DNA from: Acridotheres tristis
Taxonomy: Eukaryota > Chordata > Aves > Passeriformes > Sturnidae
Length of the DNA stretch: 64,000 bases
NCBI GenBank assembly: GCA_037013685.1
Contig: CM072888.1
Span: 2,461,034-2,525,033 of the forward strand
Direction of reading: 5' to 3'
In this document: positions 1-17,417 of the stretch, piece after piece
How the letters are laid out: each line of letters starts with the position of its first letter
How positions within the stretch are numbered: the stretch's first letter is position 1
Notes under the pieces: model-generated
What the model was told of the DNA's origin: nothing
Database searches by the model: none
The model's input: the letters and a program-made list of their open reading frames with translations, nothing else
Made by a program: the position numbers and the translations under genes

Positions 1-364
1 ATGTAACATGGCGCAGACAAGTTCAGCCTATAAAATGCACTTCCAAATTCACACCTTGGAAGCAAGGAAATTCTGCATTCCAAAGAGTCTGTTGCTGTTT
101 AGAGTTTTTTAGTGAAATTACACTTTAGGAATTTATGTCACAATATTTAAAAATGAAATCAAATACCTTTTTAAGAAAAGAACAAAAACATCCTAACAGG
201 GATGCAGTTGTATTGGGGAATATCCCCTTTTCCTTCCAGTACCTGGTTTGCTAATGAGGTAGCAGGAAAGACTGAAATAAGTCTTCTACAAGGTGCAAGT
301 GCCAAGACAAGAGACCACAGATACATGCTGGAGTCTGGAAAATCCCAGCTAGGCACAGAGATGC

Positions 365-368
<4 letters not shown>

Positions 369-395
<27 letters not shown>

Positions 396-396
396 T
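369..396. repeat. (ATTG)n microsatellite
   Basis: About six uninterrupted copies of a TTGA/ATTG tetranucleotide. It makes a spurious repetitive open frame (INQSINQSIN) on the minus strand, which should not be read as a gene. Likely length-polymorphic. Confidence 0.9.
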
Positions 397-518
397 ATGT
401 GGATAGGAAGGTGATCAAACACTGCACTGGTGTCTGGAGTGGCTGGGCAATCTCTTTCTCTGCACAGTCTTCAAACTCAGCAGGATGGGCTCTGATTTTA
501 CCTAAATTTACTGGACAT

Positions 519-588
519 GGTTTGAGCAGGGAGTTGGGACTGGATAACTTCCAGAGATCCCTTCCAACCCACACGACTCCATGATCCA
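519..588 (+). mobile_element. CR1 LINE 3'-end fragment
   Basis: The stretch reads GGTTTGAGCAGGGAGTTGGG, then a CTGGATAACTTCCAGAG block, then TCCCTTCCAACCCACACGAC and CATGATCC. This is the usual avian CR1 3' untranslated end (GGACTGGATGACCTCCAGAGGTCCCTTCCAACC followed by ATTCTGTGA-like units), in plus orientation. It is 5'-truncated, as most CR1 copies are, and diverged. It is non-coding. Confidence 0.8.
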
Positions 589-3232
589 CAGTACTTTTTT
601 GCAGAGGGCTGGGTATGTAAGTAAAGCAAGAGGTCTGTGCAGATGGGAGTAGCCCCACAGACTGTGTCTCTTAATGAGTTTCCTGGCTTGGTATCGCCTC
701 TGGAAAAGGAGCAAAGGCATTCCAAAGCTGCACAGTGAGCTCCCAAAGCACCACTCTTGATTTATGACCCACAGCCCTAAGTCAGAACTTCCTTTTGCCT
801 CTTTCTGCTCACGTGCCCAGCGTTTCCCCATTCTGCTCCTTCTCTCTGCCCCCATGTCTGAACAGATCCTTTTCTGCTTGCCACAGGGAAGTGGGGGAGA
901 GGGGTAAGATGGGATGCAGCTCTCAGGTGGCACAGACTGCCCAACACTTCCTCCTTGGAGGCACCTTTTCCAGAAGCAAGGTGACAGGGTGACATACTGG
1001 GCGACAGCTCACCCACCATGGGTTAGGATGCCAATCAATCCAAATGGGAAGATTTAAGCTGCCTAGGAAAGAAATGCTGCCTGAATGAGAACTCCTTATT
1101 TTCTCTAGGGAATAGGAACAGACCAAAACAGAAGTGTCCCACAGAGTGGGTTCAGCCCAGAGTCACAAATGTCAAGGCTGGGGCAAGATTACCACAGAAA
1201 ACACATGACAACAGTTTTACCACCCCAGCAGGAGCTGCTCTAATGCCATCCAGTGATACCCATCCACATCACCCAATATACTGCAACCTGTTTTCAGTTG
1301 GGGGTTGTTTTTTCCTCACCCTCAGATCAAGTAAATGTTCCCAATATTTGGGTATCAATCCAAGAAGCAGTGCAGAATTCACCTATTAGACAATCAGCAA
1401 CATCTTCTGTAAAAGCAGATGGAACAGAACTTACAATATCCCCTAAAAATGCTCTAAAAATGTCTATGCTAGATTTACTGAAAGAAAAAGCTTAGTTTAG
1501 CTGAAGTAGTAGAGATCTCTGTTTTTGGAGGAAAGAGTCCAGAGGAAAATTACATATTTGTGGTTTAGCTGGGAGTCATGATGTCTATCCCTATGCATAA
1601 CACGTGGTTGCAGATTCATAACAAACAAAGCTTTCAAACAACAAAAAAAATGTAAGTTCTCAAAGATCCATCTTGTGTGTGCAGAGAGAGAGCAATTCAT
1701 TTCAGTCGAGCTTATTTCCATGGCTCTTGAAGTCAGCAGTGCAGCCAAATTATGAAACCCTTCACTCCAGGAAACATATAGAAAGTAAAGCAGAACAAGA
1801 GATGAAAACACAAGTGGGAAGTGTGGCAGCCACCTGAGTCCTCACCCCCCATAGCAGGATCCTCAAGAGAGGTGTTTGAGTTCCACTTCCCGTTCCTGTG
1901 GATTACTCTATTTTACATTTAAAATAACTGGCTGCAAAAGTGGAGTGGACTAGAGGGAAAAAATGTTTAAGAGAATCTGGACACACTATGAAAAGAACAT
2001 TCATGCATTTGAGGAAACAGTCAAACAGAAGCTTAAGCAGGGATGGAAAAATGCTTCAAGATCTGGTTCACACTTGATTTATACTGAATCATTACCTATT
2101 TTGGTGCAAATTAGGCATGTACTTTCTGAGGCAAAAAATTACAAAATTGTTGGCAAACCTTAGTGAAACCTCATTTTCTTGGTCTATTATGGATACTGCT
2201 ACAGTTATCAGGAATATTAGAGCCAGCAATGCTTCACTTGAGCTAAAATAACCTTGTGCTCCATTAAAAGGAAAAAGAATTAATGTAGCATGGCAAAGAG
2301 TGGTGTCATTGTCTGCACTCAAAGACATTTTTATGCTCCACAGTAACCCAGAAGAGCGAAACTTAAAGATGCAATGCCATTTTTAGCAGAATAAAAGGAT
2401 TGTGCTGCAAACAAAAGAGACAAAAGCTGTAACACGGAATAAAGCTGCCTTCCCCCTACTTTGCTGGCACACTCAGACCACATTACCTGATGCTTCATAT
2501 GGCTCACGCTGAAAATCACTGACACACTGATTAGCTACATGACTACAGAACTTACAGTCTTCTAACCACTGGGGGGTTTTGATACTCTACTCACTTCAGG
2601 GCCACCAGCAGCTCTACAGAAAACCCTGCCACACCAAATCCTTACAAGAGCAGAAGTGAAAACTTCCTCGCTTTTCCTCTTAAACATCAACATACATTCA
2701 CAAGAACTTCACCAACTAAAAGGAATCAGATGCACAGCAGTAACAGAAACTGCTGAGGAGAAAGCCTGCAGAAAACCCAGCTGCAATCAACCCCACTATG
2801 CCCCCCTGTGTGCTCTTGCCTGGTGCAGTCTCGTTCCAGTACATTTAATTTCACAAATAGCAACTGCAAAACCAGCTTCTGTATTCTGTTGTTGCACTTC
2901 ACTAGTCAGTTAGTTGCTGTAGCCACGTCTGACTTTAAACATTCAATCTGTTATTTTATAATACTCATTAAATTGGCTCTTACATGAAATATGAAATCAT
3001 ATTATATCACTGGTTTATTTGGTTTCTTGATGTTTTATTTTAATTCTCTCAAGGTTTATGGTTCACCTTATTCATCATGGAAATTGCAATTTTAATTAAC
3101 TCAACAGAATGGACAAGATTTAAAACTGTTGAAGTGATCAGCTCATCTAAGCAATAAAAATAATTAAAGGAAGTGAGATTCTCTAATGCATCAAGTCCCA
3201 CATAAACTAGAGCTTTATATGTATATTAAAAG

Positions 3233-3252
3233 ATTTATTTATTTATTTATTT
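3233..3252. repeat. (ATTT)n microsatellite
   Basis: Five tandem copies of ATTT in an AT-rich part of intron 3. Simple repeat with no evident function. Confidence 0.85.
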
Positions 3253-6200
3253 GCATAGCTATAGTTAATACATCCCTGAGGACATATTTATTGATCATAA
3301 ATTTATATAGCTGGGGATTAGTTTGATTTTCACTGCATCAGAAAAGAACTACATATTTTTGACATCAAGTAAAACATTAAATTCAGCTCAGAAATAAAAT
3401 TGTGCTAAAGAACTACATCGACTCAACCTGAACAGGCCTGATTTTTACCCTGTGTTTGGTTTATAGAGTAACTTAACTAATACCAGCTGAGCTACTCACA
3501 ATTGTGCCACAGTAAGAGAAATGGAATTCAGAAAGGAGTTACTGCATTCATATTTTCTATATATTAATAGTTTTTCTCTTGAGATTTTTGGGACTTTAAG
3601 AAGGGCCATGCACATACTTGGTGAATATAAACATAAAGGACGTATTGTTGTGCATAAAGGACACAACCCTCCCACATATCTTTAATTACTCTCTGTTCAA
3701 AAAGAACAAGGCAATACACAGTTTCTTATTTTCCCCTACATGAGGAACTTAACTTCAATGCTCATGTTTTGTGTTATGCTGGGGAGAGGAAGTGACCCCA
3801 AAATGGAAAACCCAAAATTTCCTCCTTTTCTTGTGGTGAAAGAAGTAAGCAAGCTGGAGACCAGCACAGAGTGTGGTGAGGAGGAGTGCCAAGTTTGGGT
3901 GCTACCAATTTTCTCAGCCATAGATGAGAAGTTCCCAGCTCAAAGCATGGAAACGAGCGCACTGCAAATAGACACCAACACACTCACGGAACCAGATAAG
4001 GCATTTGTCGTTTTCCCCGTGTCCCAGTCTGTTCTCTAGCTAGGCTGCCTCTTGACCTGCTGCAACGCCAGCCTGCCTTGGGAACCTGCTGCCCCATGTT
4101 CCCATCAGCTGGTGCAGCTGCAGTTGTCCATGGAGCAGAGCCCTTCCTGCTGCCAGAGCACGCTCGTGGTGATGCCCCAGCTCCAGCCTGGCCGAGGCTC
4201 AGGCCTATGGGAGCTGAGCTGGCCATCTCTGCCTGGCAGTCCTACTTACCTCTAAGTACCCTGACTCACAGAGCCATTTGGGGACAGCCTGGCCTTGTGC
4301 CAAAAGGACTTCATTTATCACCTGAAGGGCTGCCACATGGCAGTAAAATCTACTCCTGCCTTTGGGAAAGGGATGAAGATTGATCAGAGTGAGACTCGAG
4401 CCTGATGTTGCTGGCTAAGGCATCCTGCCTGCCTGCCATAGCTTGTAACTGTCTGTAAGGCCTGAGAGGAGGTGGCAGAGGCAGGGAATGATGGGCTGTA
4501 AGGAAGTGGGAATGCAAAGCCAGTAGAAGCCCCTCCAGTAGTTACAGAAAGATCTTGACTGTGTAACTCCCATTAGGAAAACATTACCCAAACGCAGCAT
4601 AAACCCTGCAAGAGCAAACTCCACTTGGGAAAAAAACTCCATGGTTTTACCAGGTTTGAATCAGCAGTTTTTCAGAATAGGTCGGAGTTTGTATCATCAG
4701 GCTAATGCAGATTTTATTGTTATTAGGGATCTCATAAACCAAAACTAGCAAAGCAGCTGTAAATCAATGCCAAATGTCACTAACAAGATGGTGCAATGGT
4801 GTTGCACCACCAAAAAAATGTTGACTGCAAGACTAGAAATCAGAGTGCTAAAAACTAATTTACCTAAAGTTAAAAAAGAGGACCAAGAAATCAAAGTTCA
4901 CCTAAAGAAGATAAAGGAGAGAAATCAGGAAAATGACAATGGATTTCTCGGTGAAGATATGGTTACTTAGCTATTTTCTTGCCCAACTTCTAAATTTAAA
5001 AATTGGGAGTATTAGTACACATGGAACTGCTGGAAAAGTAATAGTTACCCAAGATGACAAAGCCTGTATGTGCTCAGCAAGGGAAGTAAGCTTTTAATGT
5101 AACTTGATGTGCAATCTCACAAAGAAAAAGCACTAGGTTCTCTGAACGGCAAGGCTTAACCTACATTTCCATCCATTTTAAACTCTCTGTAAAAAAGCAA
5201 CCCTCTGCACACTGATGTACAGCCATGTCACCACAGAACCCGAGAAACACAGCAATGCTGAAAATCACACTAATGCACCAACTCCAGCAGCCTGGGAGCT
5301 CTGTTACCACAGGAACATGAGTCGTGTTTACCTAGAAATTTCCTACCACAGCATAGCAGAGGCCAGATTACTCAAGCATCGCTGGAAGAAGAGAAAATAG
5401 CAGTATTGCTAAAGACAGGGAATAAAGGATTCTGAGCCCCCACCAAGTTTCTTCTTAAGGCCTGCAAGTTCAGCTAATGGCTTTTGCCTCATTTTAATTC
5501 CCACACAAAATTCAGCAGGGCTTGCTTTCTACTACAGCAATACCAAGGACTGAGGTAAGAAGAGGTAGAAAGCACAACAAAGAGTATTGGTGAGGAGTAA
5601 ACATAAGTGGAAAGGATGAGGAAATTCTGTGGGTTTTAAACAAACTTTCACATAACATTACTTAAGTGGGAAATGGAGATTTGAAAAAGGAGAACAGAAA
5701 ATACTGTTTGTAACCCACTTTCCTTATTTTTCCTACACCATTCATTAGGCATCATAACTACAAGGCTGGACAGAGAAGAAATCATAGATTTATTAAAAGG
5801 ATGAACAAAAGAAAGACATGCTGAAAAACGAACTGGATTAGTTATGTGCAAAGCAGTGTCTGCACAGAAAAGCTCAGCTTTCAGAGATGTACTGGAGTCC
5901 TGCTTGTAGAAGAAGTGAACCAACTTCTCCAAGGAAGATTTCCGTGACACTTCTTGGCTATGAACATGAACAGCGAGGACTGCACAGGAACATTCGGCCT
6001 TTCTTCAACAATATTTAGCTTCCCAACAATAACTGCCTGTACATGGTCAACTTTGAAAAACTATCCTATCAATTAAACTAGATCTCTGCTTTCCTACAGA
6101 TATCACACTAAAAAAAATAGTTACTATTCTTATTTTTCTTAACTTACACATACTTACTGTCAGCTGTGCTCCCTTCCTCTGGCACACTTCTTTTTTCACT

Positions 6201-7875
6201 CTTAGTGCTTCCCGATGTGATGCAGCTCCATTACTCACCAGAGATGACAGTTTAAAAGGGGATGTCATAGTGACCCAAGCATAAGAGCTCCAGTGGGGTG
6301 CTGGCAGCACTTGTAATGATTTTAGAGTCATTATTCAGCTGTCTGAGGGCATGGCTATAGGAGAAGGAATATGACAGAATACGACGCCTGCTGCCAAACC
6401 CTGGCATGGTAATTCCAGGTCATAAAAATCTTCCCTCAGACAGATCTAGAACATGGCAGTTTTTCTGAAAGAGGAGCAGAACACTTTGTCCATTATCCCT
6501 TGAACTGTGCACCTTGGTGCAGGTGGTGATGTACCATTTGTGCAGACTTGCAGAGCCCTACCTGCCTGTCACTAAAGCTGTCATTGCCTGTTTGCACTCC
6601 AATTCAAACCTCACAGATACAAACCGTACATGTGGAACAGCTGGCCTGCCACAGAGGAGCTAAACTCCATCCTGCATCACCCCATGCCACTCGACAAAAT
6701 GAAGACTTGTGAATACATGGAACCAATTTAGACTTGTGTTTCAAGTGTTCTGTGCACTTCAGCCCTTCCCCTGCATCAGTTCACTGTTGTCTTTTGTTCA
6801 TTTTCCCCAGCTTGTGGAAGCTCACAAATATGTTCTGGTTCTAGTAAGGCTCAGGTGAATGGCTCTGGAGTATGACTACACCATATGTGTAACCACGGCT
6901 GCAGAAGGGCTGCATCTCCTCCCTAAAAGGGTTTGTAGATTCCCTTATCTCTCACCACTTTACCTTGCAAAACCTTTGGTGGGATAAAATAGCACAGATA
7001 ACACTCCTCTTCCTCCTTAACCAAATTTCTAGGTCAAAGCTGTAAGCTTGAGAGAGAAGCTGCAGAAATGTGACACGTCATTTTGAGCTGCGGTACACTT
7101 GTTTTCACTTTCTCTTTATCATTAAAAGGAAGGAGCTGATTTTATCCCAGACACCAAACAATTTTACTAGTCTAAAAATGCCATAACGGACAGGAAATTC
7201 CCACCCTTCTGCAGAAGTCTCAGGACAGCAAATATTCTTGTGAGAGATACCCTTGGCATATAATTCAGTGCATGAAAAACTGAAGAATCCAGCTACAGTT
7301 CTCTTAAGAACAAGGTACTTACCTGTTTACACTGTTTCTTAAGCAAGGAGACAGACACACCCCACCCTCCAAAATAACTTTATTTTTTGCTTTACATGGT
7401 TAGAAAACACTGGAAATAAAAGGAGCAGATCTTTCTTCATCGCGGTAGGACACAATCTCAAACATAAAATACGGTATAAAATAAGCATGTCACTAAAACC
7501 AGCACTAATTATTGACATTTGTCTGTCTAATTGTGCAACAGACACTGTCAGCTGAAATTCTTCTGCACGTCTCCAAAAATCGTGAACAATCCTGGAAGCA
7601 GCCCCTCCTACCCACTGCTCAAAACCCCCCAAACAGCTGGCACAGAGAGCTCGTTGATGGCAGAGCAATGCCTCAAAGATGGGAATACTGCACACTGCTT
7701 TAGGTGATGCATCAGATCATTGTATCCCATAGGAGAATTTGTAAGGAGTATCATATTATAAAGAAAGAGTCTTGCCTGGAGATATTTGCACTTGATTTCC
7801 GAGCTGCTCTTTGTATTTGTTCATTTCCATTTGCCCTAAATTTTCTAAACTGGCAAATATTGTACAAAGCAATTA

Positions 7876-12182
<4,307 letters not shown>

Positions 12183-12328
12183 TGTCCTGGTTTCTGCTAG
12201 GATAATTCACTTCCTAGTGACTGGTACAGCGTTAAGTTAGGATGACAATCACGTTGATCCCACAGCCATGCTTTAGCTGCTGCTACCGGCAGTGTTTGCA
12301 CTAAGTCAGCTTCTCCCAGCACCCCATA
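12183..12328 (+). mobile_element. ERVL-type solo LTR, 5' part
   Basis: The sequence begins TGTCCTGGTTTCTGCTAGGA and continues with CTTCCTAGTGACTGGTA. This is the recognisable 5' end of a common avian ERVL LTR family (consensus start roughly TGTCCTGGTTTCGGCTGGGA). The terminal TG is at 12183. The LTR is interrupted near 12328 by a CR1 element and resumes near 13026. No retroviral gag, pol or env reading frame is present on either side, so this is a solo LTR left by recombination. The five bases before it (GGGGG) and the five after its other end (GTGGG) match at four of five positions, consistent with a decayed 5-bp target-site duplication. Confidence 0.8.
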
Positions 12329-13025
12329 GGTTGGGGCTGACCTGCTGGAGAGCAGCTCTGCAGAGAAAGACCTGTGGGTCCGGGTGGACAACAAGGGGTG
12401 TGAGAGCCAGCAGCGCCCTGGGGCCGAGGAAGACAATGGTATCCCAGGGCGCACGGGGTGGAGCGTGGCCAGCAGGGTGAGAGGTGATCCTCTCCCTCTG
12501 CTCTCTCCCCGTGGGGCCTCATCTGCAGTACTTGCTCCAGGTCTGGGCTCCCCAGCTCAAGACAGACAAGGAAGGACTGGGGAGGGGCCAGCAGAGGCTA
12601 CAAAGATGATGAAGGGACTGGAGCCCCTCTGTTATGAGCAAAGGCTGAGAGAATTCAGCTTCTAGTGTAGGGAAGAAATGACTGGGAGGCAATCTTACCA
12701 ACACAGACAAATACCCTAAGGGTGGCTGTCAAGAGTGTGAGGCCAGACTTTTCCCAGTAGTGCCCAGTGACAGGACAAGGGGCAACGGGCACAAACTGGA
12801 ACACAGGAAGCTCCATCTGAATTTGAGCAAAAACTACTTCACTGTAGGGGTGACTGAGCACTGCAACAGGCTGCTCAGAGAGGCTGTGGAGTTTTCTTCT
12901 CTGGAAATACTCAACTTTCACCTGGACATCATCTTGTGCAACCTGCTCTAGCTGAACCTACTTTAGCAGGGGACTGCATTAGAGGATTTCCAGAGGTCCT
13001 TTCCAACATGAAACATTCTGTGATA
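12329..13025 (+). mobile_element. CR1 LINE, 3' part of ORF2 plus 3' tail, nested in an LTR
   Basis: About 700 bp of a 5'-truncated CR1 retrotransposon in plus orientation. It starts around GGGGCTGACCTGCTGGAGAG and ends with GGTCCTTTCCAACATGAAAC followed by ATTCTGTGATA, the CR1 3' end. The open frame at 12760-12951 encodes a remnant of the ORF2 C-terminus, with recognisable blocks PSDRTRGNGHKLEHRKLHLN and VTEHCNRLLREAVEFSSLEI. Upstream the frame is broken by stops and indels, so no functional reverse transcriptase can be made. It sits inside the ERVL LTR and is therefore the younger insertion. The exact 5' boundary is approximate. Confidence 0.93.
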
Positions 13026-13320
13026 AAGTTGGGGGGAAGCTGGCTGGGGGCTGCTGCTTAGGAACTGAGTGGGAGCTCGTCAATGAGCAGTTGCATCATG
13101 CATCACTTGTTTTCTATGTTTTAATTCTTTTGTCATCATCTTCCTCCTATTACTTATTATTATTCTCTCATCCTTTTCTATCTTAGTGAACTACCTTGAA
13201 TTAAACCCACAAATCTTCATTTAATTTCTTCTGATTGTCTCCCCAGTCCTACATGGTGTGGGAGGAGGGAGGGATTGAGCCTGTGTGGTGTTCAGCTGCT
13301 TGTTGGGTCAAACCACGACA
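13026..13320 (+). mobile_element. ERVL-type solo LTR, 3' part
   Basis: Continuation of the LTR that starts at 12183. Visible landmarks are CAATGAGCAGTTGCATCATG, a TTATTATTATT run, GAATTAAACCCACAAATCTT, GATTGTCTCCCCAGTCCTAC and the diagnostic end CTGTGTGGTGTTCAGCTGCT followed by GGGTCAAACCACGACA. The terminal CA is at 13319-13320. These match the U3-R-U5 order of avian ERVL LTRs. It is non-coding. It could carry old promoter or polyadenylation signals, but nothing here shows it is active. Confidence 0.87.
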
Positions 13321-16300
13321 GTGGGGACAAATAGCTTTAGTAAGCCCCTGCCTGAGCTGGCTCTTATGAAAGGCAATTTACAGACCTTCAGCAGTTTGCA
13401 AGCATTCATTTTCAGCTGGTAAGATAAAACAAGAACCACATTTATTCATATAATAGTCCATCACACAGCTCTTTGAATTTTCCATTACTGAGTTCATGCT
13501 ACAGCAGCGCTCACAGATAAACCTCAGTTACCCCCCCTGTAATTCTTAAAGAACTAAATGCTAAGCAATACAGTCCTTCAATTCCCAAAAGCACTTTTTC
13601 AAAATGAATGCTCCAGCATTCAGTACCTGCTCCTAGGGAGATATTTGAACAGTGTCTTTACTAATTTCTCTCTGCCTAGTATTTATAGCTCAGAAAGTGG
13701 GACATTGTTAGAATAAACAATTGCAGACACCGAGAGTGCTCATCTGACCCGCCCCTCCTAATGTTTGCCGAGCACAATCACACGCCAGGTGTTCATTGTC
13801 ATAAAGGCATCTTCTCCATGGAAATCCCGCTCCATAATGGGTAGGAGCACACAACAACAATAGCACAGCCAATTCTTCTATTAGGCCATTGGTCAAAAGC
13901 ACCAACAGAGCAGAAATCAGGGCACTGAGTTGGCCTCCAGTTATTTCTGTGGCTGTGTTCCCATGCACACTTCACCAAGCTGCTGAACATCAAGGAAAAG
14001 CAAAAGATATTAATTGAAGATGCTTTGTAAAATAATGAACAAACCCCGCACCTGTAGAGCTCCAAATTCTGCCCTGCAGCATTAAGAAAACAAAAGGCAC
14101 ATTTGTATTCAGCTGCAAAGGCCTCCAACAATAACAGTTCTCAGCTGACTGATGTTCCTGCAAGGCTTTCTTCCACTTCCCACCTGCTTTTCTCTCTTAA
14201 TATTTTACCCTTGACAGTGTGTGAGAAATTGATAAATGGACACAGAGACCTGATTCCCATCTACAAAGCACAGATTACAGAGGCAGAGACACTGCAAGTG
14301 TCTTTAGGGCACTTGATCAGACCCTTGATCCCTGATTTCTATGACGCCTGCTGTGACCAAAAGGTGCAGAGTATTCCTGCATTTGTGCTGTTTCTAGCAC
14401 TGCTGCTAAAACTGAGCGAGTACCTGACTTCACATGAGATGACAAAAGGAGTAAAGACAACATGTGACATTAATAATGAAGCACTGAGCCCACATGATTT
14501 CACTTATTTCTATGACTTGTGTTTAACGATGTCCATAATGAACAGAGAGAGAAGAGATCAACAGAATGGTATGAATGCAAACTGGACTTGACCCAACTGT
14601 TGGGAACCTTTAAACAGTTCCTAATAGCACACATTCACACACTGCCGAGCTCAAGCTAAGAAATCCCATTTTTTCATCTGTTTGTACTCTCATTTGCTGT
14701 GGATTGAAATGGCCAGCTGGCAATTCACTCACTGCACTCTTCTGACTTAGAAAAGGAAGAAAAACAACAGTGCAAGTCTAGAACTGCTGTTACACACATA
14801 TATCAATTGTTGTTTTCCATGAGGTACATGCACAATTACATAGGGTGGTTTTATAGCTATTAAATATTTTATTATATAAACAGCCCATCTACTGAAACAG
14901 AATGAAGTACTGTAAACTCTTCAGTGCCAAAGTAAACAGAAAGGGCCTGAGAGCCACAAGTGTCAATCTGATCATCTGGTGGCCTCCATCTGTTTGCCAC
15001 CAACCTGCACCTATGACATTTAACCCCTGTGTCCCATCTTGTCCCTATTGCCTCTTTTGATCTGATCCACCCTGTGTTGCACCTTTAGCACCTCCCCGAT
15101 TCATCTTCATGCAAGGCTTACATTTGCCTAACAGGAAAACCTGAACCTGAATGCACTTTTCATCCTCCATCTTCCCCTTGCTGCCTCCTCCCCTCCCATC
15201 CCTACAGCAGTCTATTTTCCTTTGTGACTCAAACTTGCCAATTCCTAGAGCTGATGGTCAGCCAAGTCTTCTTCAGCCATTCTCCCCTTCCATCCCTAAA
15301 TAACTCCATATCCTTCATTTTGCAGGCTGAGAGCTCATCCTTTATTTCACTGCCCCCCTTTTGCTTCTGGTTCTCAACTTAAAGCTGCCTGCCCTCCACC
15401 TGTTTAAATTCTGCTGATAAATGAGTGCATTCCATATTCCTCTTTTTTTGCCTAGCTTCTATTTTCTACTGAGTTGTTGAAATTTTTTAGGCTTCTCAGT
15501 TCTCTTGGCTCATTTCCTGCAGAAAGTCACAGTTTTCAGGAAACAATATTTGGAAAAAAGATGTTAGGAATCAAAAGTAAGTTCAGAAAAATAAATCATA
15601 TAAGAGATGCCTGGAACTTGAGGTGTTGACTCATCAGTCTAATGAACACTCAAGCATCTATTTGCCCTCAAATACTTCACTGGAGAGGGATGGGCTGCAG
15701 GATATAATTTACTTGACTGCCTCGCTGAACTCTAGTCCCAAAGAGCTCATCTTCAACGCATTAAATCCATTAACAACACTGCAAACTCTGAGCAGACTTC
15801 TGTCTGACAACTAAAATTTTGAAGGCACCCTCAAAGTTCTCAAGTGATGCAGCAAGACGCGCATGAGAAGTACACTTTCCTTTAGAATGTTATTAAAACA
15901 ATATTGTCTAAAAACAAATGCAGCTTACTACAAAGGTAAAACAGCGTCAGCTACAGCAATATGTAAACCATAGCAGTAAATTGTTAATTTGAAATAAATT
16001 GTGACCTTCTGACTGACACCAGCTTATTTTTATATGACTAATTACTACATGTAATTAATGAGTAATAATTAATATAAATTACTAAATTTATATCTTTTTA
16101 AATAAATGAGTAATGACTACATGTAAGACTGGTGTCAAGTCATGATCTGTGACAGCCACTTGGCTGGGATAGGCAGAAGTTACTGATTTTGAAGCTGCTG
16201 CAAAGAGCAAATTCTGAACTCTGACTTGAGGTTTTCACTTTGGCAATGCTTATTTTTAGAAATGCTGCCAATGGCCACCATCTTCTGCCTTGTAGATGTA

Positions 16301-17417
16301 ATTTCTACAAGACGTTGCATTAACTGTTTGTGAGGGAGAAACCTTAAATTTTTTTGAACAGAGGATGACCAGTGAGGATGTTCAGTTCGCTGACAGCTTA
16401 CAGATGAGAGTGTTCCATATTCAACAGAAAGGGAAATTGCAGTGTGCAGAAAAGGTCAACAACTTTTATTTTCACTATTTCCTGTAGTCACTGTTCCTTT
16501 AAAACTAAACATTACACACGACTTATCCTACCAGAGACTAAGGGCTTCTTTTATGCAAATCCACTCAAAAATCACTGACATTTATCTTAATAAAAGCTCA
16601 TGGACTTTAACCCCCTAGGAGGAAACAACTGTAGAACTAGAATCAAGTCCAAATAGAACAAAAACAATGGTTTGGCAGCTACCATTATGACTCAGAGGAA
16701 ATTTAAACAGCACATCAAAGCCAAAGCTCTTCATAACAAAAAGAAACACTAAGAATACATAAGCACATGCCTACAGGACTATTTCATCAAAAATAACAGT
16801 GGCTGCACTAGTATTATAGGACGAAAGATATGATGGCATTAATAAAAATAACCCTATGGCTAAACCTCAGTCTTTAGCAAACAGTAGGTTTTAAGTAAAT
16901 CCAGTATTTTTACATAAAAAAAACTAATAGAAATAAACTCAAAAAGGAGTTCCACATTAAGTTGTAACTTGATTGTCTTCCATCCATTAACTTGCTTTAA
17001 AACAAAGTGGATTATGAACTAACCCACTGTATTAATTTTTTTCTGCTCTGTTAAGTTGCTAAGCCTTTGCTCATAATAAAAACAAATCTCCTCCTCAAAT
17101 ACCATGTACATGAATAGCATTTAACCATCTGAAGCTTTATATTACAGCCATCTTTGATACCAGGACACTGATGTCATGACCTCTAAAGCTACATGAGTAT
17201 GGTCTTTTGGAAGAGGATTGTCTTGACATTATTTTTAGAATAATTTTCTTGCAGATAGAGTTGCAGTTCACTTGGTTTGTAAAACCAACCATTAAAAAAA
17301 GAAATACTAGCCTTGCAAACACCTATTTGTAAAAGATAGTCCCTAAAAGGAGTGTTTTCATTAAAGAGCAAATCACAGAGGAGAGCCAGGGTCCAAATGG
17401 AAGCCAGTGATGTAAGG
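13321..17417 (-). other. CAMK2D: CAMK2D intron 2 segment, no gene
   Basis: Intronic sequence without supported genes. It contains the longest plus-strand open frame of the window (14103-14591, 162 codons), which matches no family I recognise and lies in intronic DNA antisense to CAMK2D. A run of putative transcription-factor sites is seen near 13710-13960 and an AT-rich inverted-repeat structure lies at 16011-16141. Confidence 0.65.
16011..16141. repeat. AT-rich inverted repeat with internal direct repeats
   Basis: The outer arms are GACTGACACCAGCTTA (16011-16026) and TAAGACTGGTGTCAAGTC (16124-16141). They are inverted copies with small indels. Between them ACTACATGTAA occurs twice (16044 and 16116) and ATGAGTAAT occurs twice (16058 and 16106). 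The shape resembles a small non-autonomous hairpin element or a replication-slippage product. I do not recognise a named family. Confidence 0.5.

Noticed and set aside
1253..1495. 80-codon plus-strand open frame
   Set aside because: No similarity I recognise and intronic. Short enough to be chance.
12760..12951. Open frame looking like a small protein gene
   Set aside because: It is the decayed C-terminus of CR1 ORF2, already included in the mobile element.
14103..14591. 162-codon plus-strand open frame inside intron 2
   Set aside because: No recognisable domain, antisense and intronic, no clear splice or promoter context. A rough count (about 128,000 strand positions, stop density near 5%) predicts about one frame of this length by chance.
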